Below are positions 1 to 6,492 of a stretch of DNA of 24,217 nt, one piece after another. Source of the stretch: an uncultured Bacteroidota bacterium (GTDB taxonomy: Bacteria > Bacteroidota > Bacteroidia > Chitinophagales > Chitinophagaceae); contig CAIZMD010000085.1 of NCBI GenBank assembly GCA_903933995.1, positions 1-24,217 on the forward strand. The letters run 5' to 3'. Each line of letters starts with the position of its first letter. Within the stretch, counting starts at the first letter, position 1. The notes below the pieces were generated by a model. It did not search any database and had not been told where the DNA came from. It saw only the letters and a program-made list of their open reading frames with translations. Position numbers and translations under genes: made by a program.

Positions 1-56
1 ACTTGTTCTAGTATAAAAATGGAGGTTTTTTGAAATGCTGAAAAACAAGTGGGAAA

Positions 57-77
57 AGTGAAGAGTGAAGAGTGAAG
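57..77. repeat. Three tandem copies of a 7-bp unit
   Basis: The heptamer AGTGAAG occurs three times head to tail without a mismatch and is followed by AGA. It lies about 70 bases upstream of the first gene. Nothing else recognisable was found in bases 1-147. Function unknown; a replication-slippage tract is the simplest reading. Confidence 0.75.
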
Positions 78-147
78 AGAAAATCACTGAGGGTCAACCA
101 AAGTATTTGAGGCAAATTTTAATTATATTCAATAAAATTATCCCTAT

Positions 148-609
148 ATGCTTACCAGAAAAACTATCGCCTTTGCAAGTGTTTTATTATTGTTCTTTTT
201 TGCTTGTCAACAACCAGCAACACCAGTTAAGTTACCCCTAGAAGGAACCTGGCAATTGGTGGCAGCTACCAGTACAGAAAAAGATAGTACCAAGTCTACT
301 TTCAATCCAGACGTGAAAATGATCAAGATCATTAACGGAACGCATTTTGCCTTTTTCTCTCATGATTTGAATCAGGGTAAAGACAGCGCCAAAGCTCAGT
401 TTAGTGCAGGTGGTGGAACCTATGAATTAAAAGACAGTACTTATACCGAGCACTTGGAATATTTTAATACACGTCAATGGGAAGGTGGAACTTTCCAATT
501 CACAATTCGCATTAAAGCAGATACCTTGGTTCAAGAAGGGATTGAAAAAGTAGAAAAGCTGGGTATTGACCATATTATCCGCGAGACCTATGTGAGGGTA
601 AAAAATTAA
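148..609 (+). CDS. Small lipoprotein, lipocalin-like beta-rich protein
   Basis: The predicted product is 153 residues. It begins with a lysine/arginine-bearing start and a hydrophobic stretch ending in FFFAC, so Cys20 is a good lipidation site and the protein should be exported and membrane-anchored. After a short Gln/Pro/Thr linker comes a segment beginning LEGTWQLV, typical of the first strand of lipocalin-like or DUF4488-like small secreted proteins of Bacteroidota, followed by a motif KIINGTHFAFF and alternating polar/hydrophobic strands. Family placement rests on these motifs only. The ATG at 148 has no Shine-Dalgarno sequence, as is normal in this phylum. The next gene starts 3 bases after the stop, so the two could be co-transcribed, although their base composition differs. 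The ligand or role is unknown. Confidence 0.75.
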   Translation: MLTRKTIAFASVLLLFFFACQQPATPVKLPLEGTWQLVAATSTEKDSTKSTFNPDVKMIKIINGTHFAFFSHDLNQGKDSAKAQFSAGGGTYELKDSTYTEHLEYFNTRQWEGGTFQFTIRIKADTLVQEGIEKVEKLGIDHIIRETYVRVKN

Positions 610-612
610 TTT

Positions 613-1815
613 ATGATTTGTTGCATCATACACGACTCAACTTTCAATGCTAATAAATCAGAACTGACATTTACCGTTGAATCAATTGATGGAATACCTA
701 CTGAGGATGGATTTATTTTTATGCCTCCTGGTTACATGCATTTAGATTGTTCCATTCATAGAGTTTCTAAAAAAAGGACAAGCCCTTTTTATCTGGTATC
801 TGTAATTATTTTCAATGCAGATCTTGATCAGATTAAAAAAATGCAGGAAAGAATAAGTTTGGAAAAACCAAAAGCTGGGTTTAGTATAGAGATAAATAAA
901 TACTTACAAACTCCCATCCTTAAAAGATTAAATTCATTTAAGCAGTTAGTTCAGTTTACAAGTCCGGAGCGTATTAAAGATCTCATTTTAGAAAATATTA
1001 GATTAGGAAGCATTTTAGTTCCACATCCTCCACAGCAAGCATTATCCCTATCCTTTTTTGGTGGCCACCCTATCATAGGAAATTCATTTGTTTACCCCAA
1101 AGATAAAAATGGCGAATACCCTGTTTTTCTTTGTCAGATTCATTTAAACGATATTAATCAATGGTTGGAATGCAGCAAAGAAATTAAAAAGGATGGAGTT
1201 TTATTGCTCTTTGGAGTTATTAAAAAAGAAGCCTCATTAACTTACATCAATGACCTCTTTGTTCAATTTTCGGAAGACATTTCATCTCCCATTGCTCATG
1301 CTATTCCCGAAGCGCTTTCTCAATATGGAGAATTTCAAAAGAATGATATGATGCTTTTTGAAAAAGTTTGTATTCCTCCTTTTGAATCTTCTCTATTGCC
1401 TTACGAGCAAATGAATGATGATGAAACCCAATATTATTTCAACTTAGAAAGCCTTGTTTCTTTAGGTGAAATTTTAATTGAAGGTTTAAAATTCTTAGGG
1501 CACCCTAATCAAGTTCAAACTTGTTTGCTATTGGAATCAACACTAAAAACTAATAAAAAAGGTTGGTATGATCCTAATTATGACCCAAAAGACGCTGATG
1601 CTCTTGAACAAGTTTTATTAGAACAAGGTGAATTATGTAAAGACTGGAGACTGCTTTTTGAAATAGATTTAATGAATAAACAATTCAGAGAAGTTTCAGG
1701 CCCACAAAAAGAAATCAATAATTATTTAGATGGATGTTTGTATTTGATGATCAAACAATCCGATTTGGACAACCTAGATTTCACAAATACAGTTACTATT
1801 TATCAATCTACATAA
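613..1815 (+). CDS. DUF1963 (YwqG)-like protein with an unassigned N-terminal region
   Basis: The product has 400 residues. From about residue 145 on it follows the order expected for the DUF1963/YwqG family: a GGHP segment, then FLCQIHL, a Gly-containing turn leading to a LLLFG strand, later a GHPNQVQ segment, WRLLFEID, and a final GCLYLMIKQSDL strand. That family is widespread but its biochemical role is not known. Residues 1 to about 140 do not match any domain I recognise; they contain an SIDGIPTEDG segment and a mixed alpha/beta pattern. The reading frame is markedly richer in AT and in AAA/ATT-type codons than the housekeeping genes further right, which may mean recent acquisition. The ATG at 613 lies 3 bases after the preceding stop without an evident ribosome site, so a later start is possible. 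Confidence 0.6.
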   Translation: MICCIIHDSTFNANKSELTFTVESIDGIPTEDGFIFMPPGYMHLDCSIHRVSKKRTSPFYLVSVIIFNADLDQIKKMQERISLEKPKAGFSIEINKYLQTPILKRLNSFKQLVQFTSPERIKDLILENIRLGSILVPHPPQQALSLSFFGGHPIIGNSFVYPKDKNGEYPVFLCQIHLNDINQWLECSKEIKKDGVLLLFGVIKKEASLTYINDLFVQFSEDISSPIAHAIPEALSQYGEFQKNDMMLFEKVCIPPFESSLLPYEQMNDDETQYYFNLESLVSLGEILIEGLKFLGHPNQVQTCLLLESTLKTNKKGWYDPNYDPKDADALEQVLLEQGELCKDWRLLFEIDLMNKQFREVSGPQKEINNYLDGCLYLMIKQSDLDNLDFTNTVTIYQST

Positions 1816-1920
1816 TAGAAAAACAACCATTCATCAAAGACTTTGAGTTAGCTCTTGCAAAAACAAAAGGATTGTTTATTTTGTTGGAGTAAACCATTCA
1901 AAAAAGTTAAACCATCCCAC

Positions 1921-2358
1921 ATGGCTAGCACTGGCACTTATCTCAATTTTGCAAATAATACAGAAGAGGCATTTCTGTTTTACCAATCCGTTTTTGGAGG
2001 AGAATTTATTGGAGGCATTTCTAGGTTTGATGGCATGCCCGCCATGGAAGGACAACCGCCTCTTCCTGATTCATTAAAGAACAAAGTAATGCACGTGGCA
2101 TTAGCCATTACAGGTGGACATTTATTAATGGGTACCGATGCGCCTGCAGAGTTTGGTTTTACCGTGACCATGGGCAATAATGTGCATATTAGTTTGGACC
2201 CAGATACAAAAGAAGAATGTGATACACTATTTGCCGGCTTATCTGCTGGTGGTAAGGTTACGCAACCTTTGGCCGATATGTTTTGGGGTGCTTATTTTGG
2301 TTCCTGCACGGACAAATTTGGCGTTCATTGGATGGTTAACTTTCGCAACCCTCAATAA
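1921..2358 (+). CDS. VOC-family (PhnB/glyoxalase-like) protein
   Basis: This 145-residue product fits the vicinal-oxygen-chelate fold in its PhnB-like branch. It opens with TYLNFANNTEEAFLFYQSVFGG, written here in two parts as TYLNFANNTEEAF and LFYQSVFGG, the usual first beta-alpha unit, then HVALAITGGHLLMGTD, HISLDPDTKEE and the terminal FGVHWMVN strand. PhnB-like proteins are mostly of unknown substrate; metal binding is expected for the fold but I cannot name all ligands. The frame is open from a TTG at 1855, but the extra 22 residues do not look like part of the fold, so I chose the ATG at 1921. It is followed by an AHSA1 and a YjbR-like gene on the same strand, a combination of small proteins often found together in Bacteroidota (general impression). 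Confidence 0.8.
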   Translation: MASTGTYLNFANNTEEAFLFYQSVFGGEFIGGISRFDGMPAMEGQPPLPDSLKNKVMHVALAITGGHLLMGTDAPAEFGFTVTMGNNVHISLDPDTKEECDTLFAGLSAGGKVTQPLADMFWGAYFGSCTDKFGVHWMVNFRNPQ

Positions 2359-2365
2359 TTATTGC

Positions 2366-2412
2366 ATACAATTCATTTTAAAATAATTGTATCATTCACT
2401 AAATGATACAAT
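2366..2412. promoter_or_regulatory. Three phased ATACAAT/ATTGTAT arms, possible operator or switching hairpin
   Basis: ATACAAT lies at 2366-2372, its complement ATTGTAT at 2386-2392, and ATACAAT again at 2406-2412, so the starts are exactly 20 bp apart. The middle arm extends to an 11-bp perfect inverted repeat with the third arm (2386-2396 and 2402-2412, 5-base loop) and to an 8-bp one with the first arm (2366-2373 and 2385-2392) around the palindrome ATTTTAAAAT at 2375-2384. The middle arm can therefore pair with only one partner at a time. No T-run follows, so an ordinary terminator is unlikely. It fills most of the gap between the VOC and AHSA1 genes. Confidence 0.55.
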
Positions 2413-2425
2413 CACACTCAACACC

Positions 2426-2854
2426 ATGATCAACCAAGAAAATAATACCATTACTGTAGAAGCCATAGTTGATGCACCCTTAAAAAAAGTATGGGAATGC
2501 TGGACCCAACCAGACCATATTTGTCAGTGGAACAATGCCAGCCCAGATTGGCATACACCTTCTGCTACCAATGACTTACAAGTGGGTGGTGAATTTCATT
2601 ATTTGATGGCCGCAAAAGATGGAAGTTTCTCTTTTGACTTTAATGGTACCTATGAAACCATATTAGCAGAATCATTGATTGTCTATCATATTGAAGGTGG
2701 CAGAAAAGTGATCATCAATTTTAAAGAAACTGGCGCTGGTATTCAGATTACAGAAACTTTTGAAGCGGAAGAAGTGAACTCTTTGGATCTACAAGAAATG
2801 GGATGGCAGTCCATCTTGAATAATTTTAAACAATACACCGAAGCAACAGTTTAA
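2426..2854 (+). CDS. SRPBCC / AHSA1-family protein
   Basis: The 142-residue product has the START-like ligand-binding pattern of the Activator-of-Hsp90-ATPase-1 (AHSA1) branch: an initial strand ITVEAIVDAPLKKVWECWT, then PDHICQWNNASPDWHT, a GGEFHYLMAAKDG turn, FDFNGTYETI, and a last helix containing GWQSILNNFKQY. Bacterial members are single-domain proteins thought to hold small hydrophobic ligands; no specific ligand can be read from the sequence. The open frame extends upstream to a TTG at 2387, but that would place the start inside the inverted repeats and add non-family residues, so the ATG at 2426 is preferred. The downstream YjbR-like gene begins 3 bases after this stop's last base, which argues for one transcript. 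Confidence 0.8.
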   Translation: MINQENNTITVEAIVDAPLKKVWECWTQPDHICQWNNASPDWHTPSATNDLQVGGEFHYLMAAKDGSFSFDFNGTYETILAESLIVYHIEGGRKVIINFKETGAGIQITETFEAEEVNSLDLQEMGWQSILNNFKQYTEATV

Positions 2855-2856
2855 TC

Positions 2857-3180
2857 ATGGACCTGGAACAACTAAGGGATTATACGTTAGGATTGGCCGA
2901 TGTAGAAGAGACCCTTCCCTTTGGTCCAAATACATTGGTCTATAAAGTGTTGGGCAAAATGTTTTTGTTGGTAGGCATGGACAATCATCCTTTGCAATTC
3001 AATGTAAAATGTGATCCGGATTTGGCGCTTGAATTACGTGAGGAATTTCCAGCTGTGATCCCCGGTTATCACATGAATAAAAAACACTGGAATACGGTAA
3101 TAGTAGACGGCAGTATTCCTAGCAAACAACTCTTAAGTTTTGTAGACCATTCTTACAAATTAGTAAGGGGGAAAAAATAA
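2857..3180 (+). CDS. MmcQ/YjbR-family protein
   Basis: This 107-residue protein matches the MmcQ/YjbR family (CyaY-like fold with a double-wing arrangement): an N-terminal helix MDLEQLRDYTLGL, the typical ETLPFG segment, VYKVLGKMFLLVG, a strand giving QFNVKCDP, the helix ALELREEFP, then PGYHMNKKHWNTV and a C-terminal helix with a SYKLVRGKK end. Members have been proposed to bind DNA, but the cellular role is not established. It overlaps nothing and sits two bases after the AHSA1 stop, so it is almost surely in that operon. The stop at 3180 faces the convergent nth gene across a 69-bp gap in which I see no strong terminator. Confidence 0.85.
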   Translation: MDLEQLRDYTLGLADVEETLPFGPNTLVYKVLGKMFLLVGMDNHPLQFNVKCDPDLALELREEFPAVIPGYHMNKKHWNTVIVDGSIPSKQLLSFVDHSYKLVRGKK

Positions 3181-3249
3181 GTGACAGAAAAGAGTCGAGG
3201 TGAAAATTTTTATTCCTTTTTTGAGGTTCAGAAGATAAATCTGCTATAG

Positions 3250-3891
3250 TTATTTAGCCGCTTTTGCATAGTACTTACAAATGCTTTGCAAGCCGCATTC
3301 TGCGCATTTGGGCGATCGCGCTAAGCAAGTATATCTTCCGTGCAAGATGAGCCAGTGATGGGCCTTGTGCACCAATTCAGCGGGAATATTTTTGATGAGT
3401 TGTTTTTCCGCAGCCAGTGGTGTGGTTGCATTGGTGGTTAAACCCAACCTGGCTGATACGCGGAACACATGGGTATCTACCGCCATATTGGGTTGCTTGT
3501 CAATAACGGAAGTAATGACGTTGGCAGTTTTTCTTCCCACTCCGGGTAATTGAACTAGTTCCTCCACGGTCATGGGCACTTCTCCTTCAAATTTTTCCGA
3601 GAGCATATTGGCCATACCTATCAAATGCTTGGTCTTATTGTTGGGATAAGAAATGCTTCTGATCAAGGGAAACAAATCGTCAAAACCGGCCTGGGCCATG
3701 GTTTGGGGATCTGGGTATTTTTGAAAGATATAGGGCGTGGTCAGGTTCACGCGTTTATCTGTGCACTGGGCAGATAAAATAACCGCTACCAATAACTGAA
3801 AGGGATTATCATAGATCAACTCCGTTTCAGCAATGGGAATCTGTTCTTCAAAATACGCTATGGCTGTTTGATACCTTTCTTTCTTTGTCAT
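3250..3891 (-). CDS. nth: Endonuclease III, DNA glycosylase/AP lyase
   Basis: The 213-residue product is the base-excision-repair glycosylase that removes oxidised pyrimidines and cleaves at abasic sites. The helix-hairpin-helix is present as LPGVGRKTANV, with the catalytic lysine at 121, followed by the catalytic aspartate in VDTHVFR at 139. The [4Fe-4S] cluster ligands are Cys189, Cys196, Cys199 and Cys205 in the standard C-x6-C-x2-C-x5-C spacing. An early LLVAVILSAQCTD motif completes the family pattern, and the length is normal (E. coli Nth has 211 residues). The start is the ATG at 3891, 12 bases downstream of the small gene at 3904-4134, so the two are probably one transcription unit. 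No oddity in the coding sequence. Confidence 0.97.
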   Translation of the reverse strand: MTKKERYQTAIAYFEEQIPIAETELIYDNPFQLLVAVILSAQCTDKRVNLTTPYIFQKYPDPQTMAQAGFDDLFPLIRSISYPNNKTKHLIGMANMLSEKFEGEVPMTVEELVQLPGVGRKTANVITSVIDKQPNMAVDTHVFRVSARLGLTTNATTPLAAEKQLIKNIPAELVHKAHHWLILHGRYTCLARSPKCAECGLQSICKYYAKAAK

Positions 3892-3903
3892 GGGCAGACA
3901 AAA

Positions 3904-4134
3904 TTACGCCTCTTTGTTCTTGTCAGCTGCGTATTTTAGAATGGCTTTTAAAGATGCTTTGCTAGGCGATTTTAGTTTTACTTTATCCAAAGCCTTCATG
4001 CTAATCTTCAACAAGTCTAATTGGTTCTTTAGTGATGGGTCTTCTTGTAAGGCCTGTTCTATAGCTTCCACCACTGCTGGCGAAGCCTCATTATATAAGT
4101 AGCTCATTAAATCCTCCTCTTTTATCTTTTTCAT
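3904..4134 (-). CDS. Small helical protein upstream of nth, anti-sigma-like
   Basis: The likely product is 76 residues starting MKKIKEEDLMSYLYNEASP. It is charged, almost entirely helical in appearance and has no membrane segment. The start of the protein (a short helix, an LMSYLYNE motif, then a helix with EAIEQALQEDPSLKNQLD) resembles the N-terminal part of anti-sigma factors that pair with ECF sigma factors, where such a segment precedes a transmembrane helix; here the rest is missing. This likeness is weak and no sigma factor lies in the window. An ATG at 4185 would give 93 residues, but the extra stretch does not fit the family-like start, so I chose 4134. It ends 12 bases before nth. 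Confidence 0.65.
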   Translation of the reverse strand: MKKIKEEDLMSYLYNEASPAVVEAIEQALQEDPSLKNQLDLLKISMKALDKVKLKSPSKASLKAILKYAADKNKEA

Positions 4135-4259
4135 AAACTGGCAAAATGTGTAAGAGGATACGGTAAGTTTAAAACGGCAATGCATAGATTATATTGCCAA
4201 CAAACCGGATTCCCTTACGGAAATAATAAAAAAAGTTGCCGAACGAAAATTGGGGGGAT

Positions 4260-4565
4260 TTATTTTGAAACAGCAGCCGAATCTTCTAAAGTGAAGATGT
4301 CTTCGCCGTCTTTTTTCATCAGGTAGCGCTCACGGGCAAACTGTTCCAGAGCTGCGGGATTGCTTTGTAAATCATTGAGGGTTTTGCGAGCCTTGGCTAT
4401 CTCGTCTTGGTAATAATGCTTCTTTTCCTGCAGTTTGGCCAGTTCCGCTTTTCTTTCTCTTTGCTGAAAAAAGTCTCTTTGATCAATAAATAACATCCAT
4501 ACCAGGAAAAAAGCCCCAGCTAGAAAGTACTTATTGGTTAATATGTTGGTGACTTGTTTTAGCAT
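4260..4565 (-). CDS. DivIC/FtsB-like septum formation initiator protein
   Basis: This 101-residue protein has the architecture of the septum-formation-initiator family (FtsB/DivIC): a short cytoplasmic start, one membrane helix at about residues 12-27 (KYFLAGAFFLVWMLFI), a charged coiled coil at about 33-68, and the hallmark C-terminal segment ALEQFARERYLMKKDGEDIF. Such proteins form a complex with FtsL and FtsQ-type proteins that controls septal wall synthesis. The gene follows eno on the same strand, as ftsB does in many bacteria. Unusually, the start codon lies only 9 bases behind a strong hairpin, so read-through from eno would be limited or regulated. No internal promoter was recognised in the short gap. 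Confidence 0.9.
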   Translation of the reverse strand: MLKQVTNILTNKYFLAGAFFLVWMLFIDQRDFFQQRERKAELAKLQEKKHYYQDEIAKARKTLNDLQSNPAALEQFARERYLMKKDGEDIFTLEDSAAVSK

Positions 4566-4569
4566 CTTT

Positions 4570-4621
4570 AAAAAGACAACCCGGATTAAAAATAGGCATT
4601 CCTACTCTGATCCGGGTTGTC
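4570..4621 (-). terminator. Hairpin terminator/attenuator between eno and the DivIC-like gene
   Basis: GACAACCCGGAT at 4575-4586 and ATCCGGGTTGTC at 4610-4621 form a perfect 12-bp stem with a 23-base loop. On the minus strand the stem is followed by TTTTT (4570-4574), then AAAG and the ATG of the DivIC-like gene. This is the layout of an intrinsic terminator behind eno (stop at 4639). Because it abuts the next start codon, the same stem could also occlude ribosome entry or act as an attenuator. Confidence 0.75.
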
Positions 4622-4638
4622 AAATAATCCACAGTTGT

Positions 4639-5931
4639 TTATTTTGTACCAAATTTGATCTTTCCTTTAGGATAGAACGCTGTGCTACCCAAGGCTTCTT
4701 CAATACGGATCAATTGGTTGTATTTAGCCATACGGTCAGACCTAGAAGCAGAACCAGTCTTAATTTGACCACAGTTCAATGCTACAGCCAAGTCAGCAAT
4801 GGTATTGTCTTCAGTTTCACCACTGCGGTGACTCATGATGGTATTATAACCATTGTTCTGAGCCAAAGAAACCGCGTTGATGGTTTCAGTGATAGTACCA
4901 ATTTGGTTTACTTTCACCAACAAACCATTGGCAATCTTTTTGTCAATACCCATTTGTAGACGGTCTACATTGGTTACAAACAAATCATCACCTACTAATT
5001 GGCATTTGCTACCAACTGCGTCAGTAAGCGCTTTCCAACCAGCCCAATCGTCTTCTGCCATACCATCTTCAATAGACGCAATAGGATATTTTTTCACCCA
5101 GCTTTCCCAGAATTTCACCAGCTGATCGCTGCTTACTTCTTTACCGCTGCTCTTCTTGAATACGTATTTCTTTTTCTTGCCATCCCATAATTCGCTGTTA
5201 GCAGCATCCATAGCAATCACAATCTGTGAACCAGTTTTGTAACCTGCTTTGGTAATCGCTTCTAATACGGTTTCAATAGCTTCTTCATTGCTTTGAATAT
5301 TTGGAGCAAATCCACCTTCATCACCAACGTTGGTGCTAAAGCCTTTTTTCTTCAACACGCTTTTTAATTCGTGGAAGATTTCAACACCCCAACGCAAACC
5401 TTCACTAAAAGAAGGAGCGCCAATAGGCATTACCATAAATTCTTGGAAGTCAATTTTATTATCAGCGTGTGCACCACCATTCAAGATATTCATCATTGGA
5501 ATGGGCAATGTTTTTGCATTGGTACCACCAATATATCTATACAAAGGAAGACCAGCTTCTTCAGCAGCAGCTTTGGCTACAGCCATACTCACGGCCAAGA
5601 TAGCGTTAGCGCCTAATTTGGCTTTGTTCTTAGTGCCATCCAAATCAATCATCACTTGGTCAATAGCAGCTTGTTGAGAAATATCATAACCAATCAGAGA
5701 TTCGGCAATAATATCGTTCACGTTTTTAACGGCTTTCAAAACACCTTTACCAACGTATTTTTTCTTGTCGCCATCGCGCAGCTCAACTGCTTCGTGAATA
5801 CCAGTGCTGGCACCACTTGGAACCGCAGCACGGCCCATAGCACCATCATCGGTTAATACGTCTACTTCAACGGTTGGATTACCCCTACTGTCCAAAATCT
5901 GACGGGCGTGTACTTCAACAATGTAACTCAT
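4639..5931 (-). CDS. eno: Enolase
   Basis: The 430-residue product catalyses 2-phosphoglycerate to phosphoenolpyruvate in glycolysis and the reverse in gluconeogenesis. All signature parts are present: SGASTGIHEA near residue 40, NILNGGAHADN at about 148-158, the proton-donor loop VGDEGGFAPN with Glu205, magnesium ligands Asp242 (MDAANSE), Glu288 (IEDG) and Asp315 (VGDDLFVTN), the catalytic Lys340 in LVKVNQIGT, and MSHRSGETED with the following KTGSASRSDR. Length is standard. The ATG at 5931 is supported by the family-typical start (IVEVHARQILDSRGNPT). It is the first gene of a minus-strand unit ending in a hairpin at 4570-4621. No promoter could be fixed with confidence upstream. Confidence 0.98.
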   Translation of the reverse strand: MSYIVEVHARQILDSRGNPTVEVDVLTDDGAMGRAAVPSGASTGIHEAVELRDGDKKKYVGKGVLKAVKNVNDIIAESLIGYDISQQAAIDQVMIDLDGTKNKAKLGANAILAVSMAVAKAAAEEAGLPLYRYIGGTNAKTLPIPMMNILNGGAHADNKIDFQEFMVMPIGAPSFSEGLRWGVEIFHELKSVLKKKGFSTNVGDEGGFAPNIQSNEEAIETVLEAITKAGYKTGSQIVIAMDAANSELWDGKKKKYVFKKSSGKEVSSDQLVKFWESWVKKYPIASIEDGMAEDDWAGWKALTDAVGSKCQLVGDDLFVTNVDRLQMGIDKKIANGLLVKVNQIGTITETINAVSLAQNNGYNTIMSHRSGETEDNTIADLAVALNCGQIKTGSASRSDRMAKYNQLIRIEEALGSTAFYPKGKIKFGTK

Positions 5932-5988
5932 GATTGATTGATTATAAGATTATAAAATATTGTTCTTTTTTTCTTCAGCGTGTGCAAT

Positions 5989-6489
5989 TTACACATTTGA
6001 TAGCTTTTTTGCCCTGAAATCATTGATAGAACCCATGGTTTTGCGCAATAAATGCTCAGAAAACCCATTTTCAAGGTAATTTTCAAGTGTTCCTAACAGT
6101 TGGTAGCCTCTTGATTCGTATAATTTTCTGGCGCGATGGTTAAAGGAAGAAACACAAATAAAGGCGTTGGGACTTTTTTGAAAGATAATAGCTTCCACAT
6201 GGTCTAATAACAAAGTACCAATGCCCTTGCCCCTTGCCTGCGGCGATACGGCAATCACTTGTATATAGCCTACAAATGCGCCCTTTAATTTGATGACCAC
6301 AAAACCCAATGGTGTTGCGGCTTCCATAGCTATAAAAGCTTGAATTTCATCAGGAGCTTGTTGCATCAAGACCATGCCGTCTTCAAAACTTCTATTCAAA
6401 GAAATCCAAGGTTCAGAATCAGCCATCAAACGTGCGCACCACTGTTGCTCTTCTAATGTGGTGACGGGTTTGATTTGAATAGCAGACAT
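5989..6489 (-). CDS. GNAT-family N-acetyltransferase
   Basis: The 166-residue product contains the acetyl-CoA-binding motif A of the GNAT fold, VSPQARGKGIGTLLLDH (residues 81-97), with the R/Q-x-x-G-x-G core, and a later motif B-type segment FNHRARKLYESRGYQLLG that is typical of the family's last alpha-beta unit. The substrate cannot be deduced. It begins 3 bases after the stop of the ABC ATPase gene on the same strand, so the two are co-transcribed. The C-terminal part ending INDFRAKKLSNV is an extension beyond the core fold. Confidence 0.88.
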   Translation of the reverse strand: MSAIQIKPVTTLEEQQWCARLMADSEPWISLNRSFEDGMVLMQQAPDEIQAFIAMEAATPLGFVVIKLKGAFVGYIQVIAVSPQARGKGIGTLLLDHVEAIIFQKSPNAFICVSSFNHRARKLYESRGYQLLGTLENYLENGFSEHLLRKTMGSINDFRAKKLSNV

Positions 6490-6492
6490 GGC

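Noticed and set aside
1855..1920. N-terminal extension of the VOC protein from a TTG start
   Set aside because: The 22 extra residues (Lys/Cys-rich) precede the canonical first strand of the fold, and an ATG stands exactly at the family-typical start.
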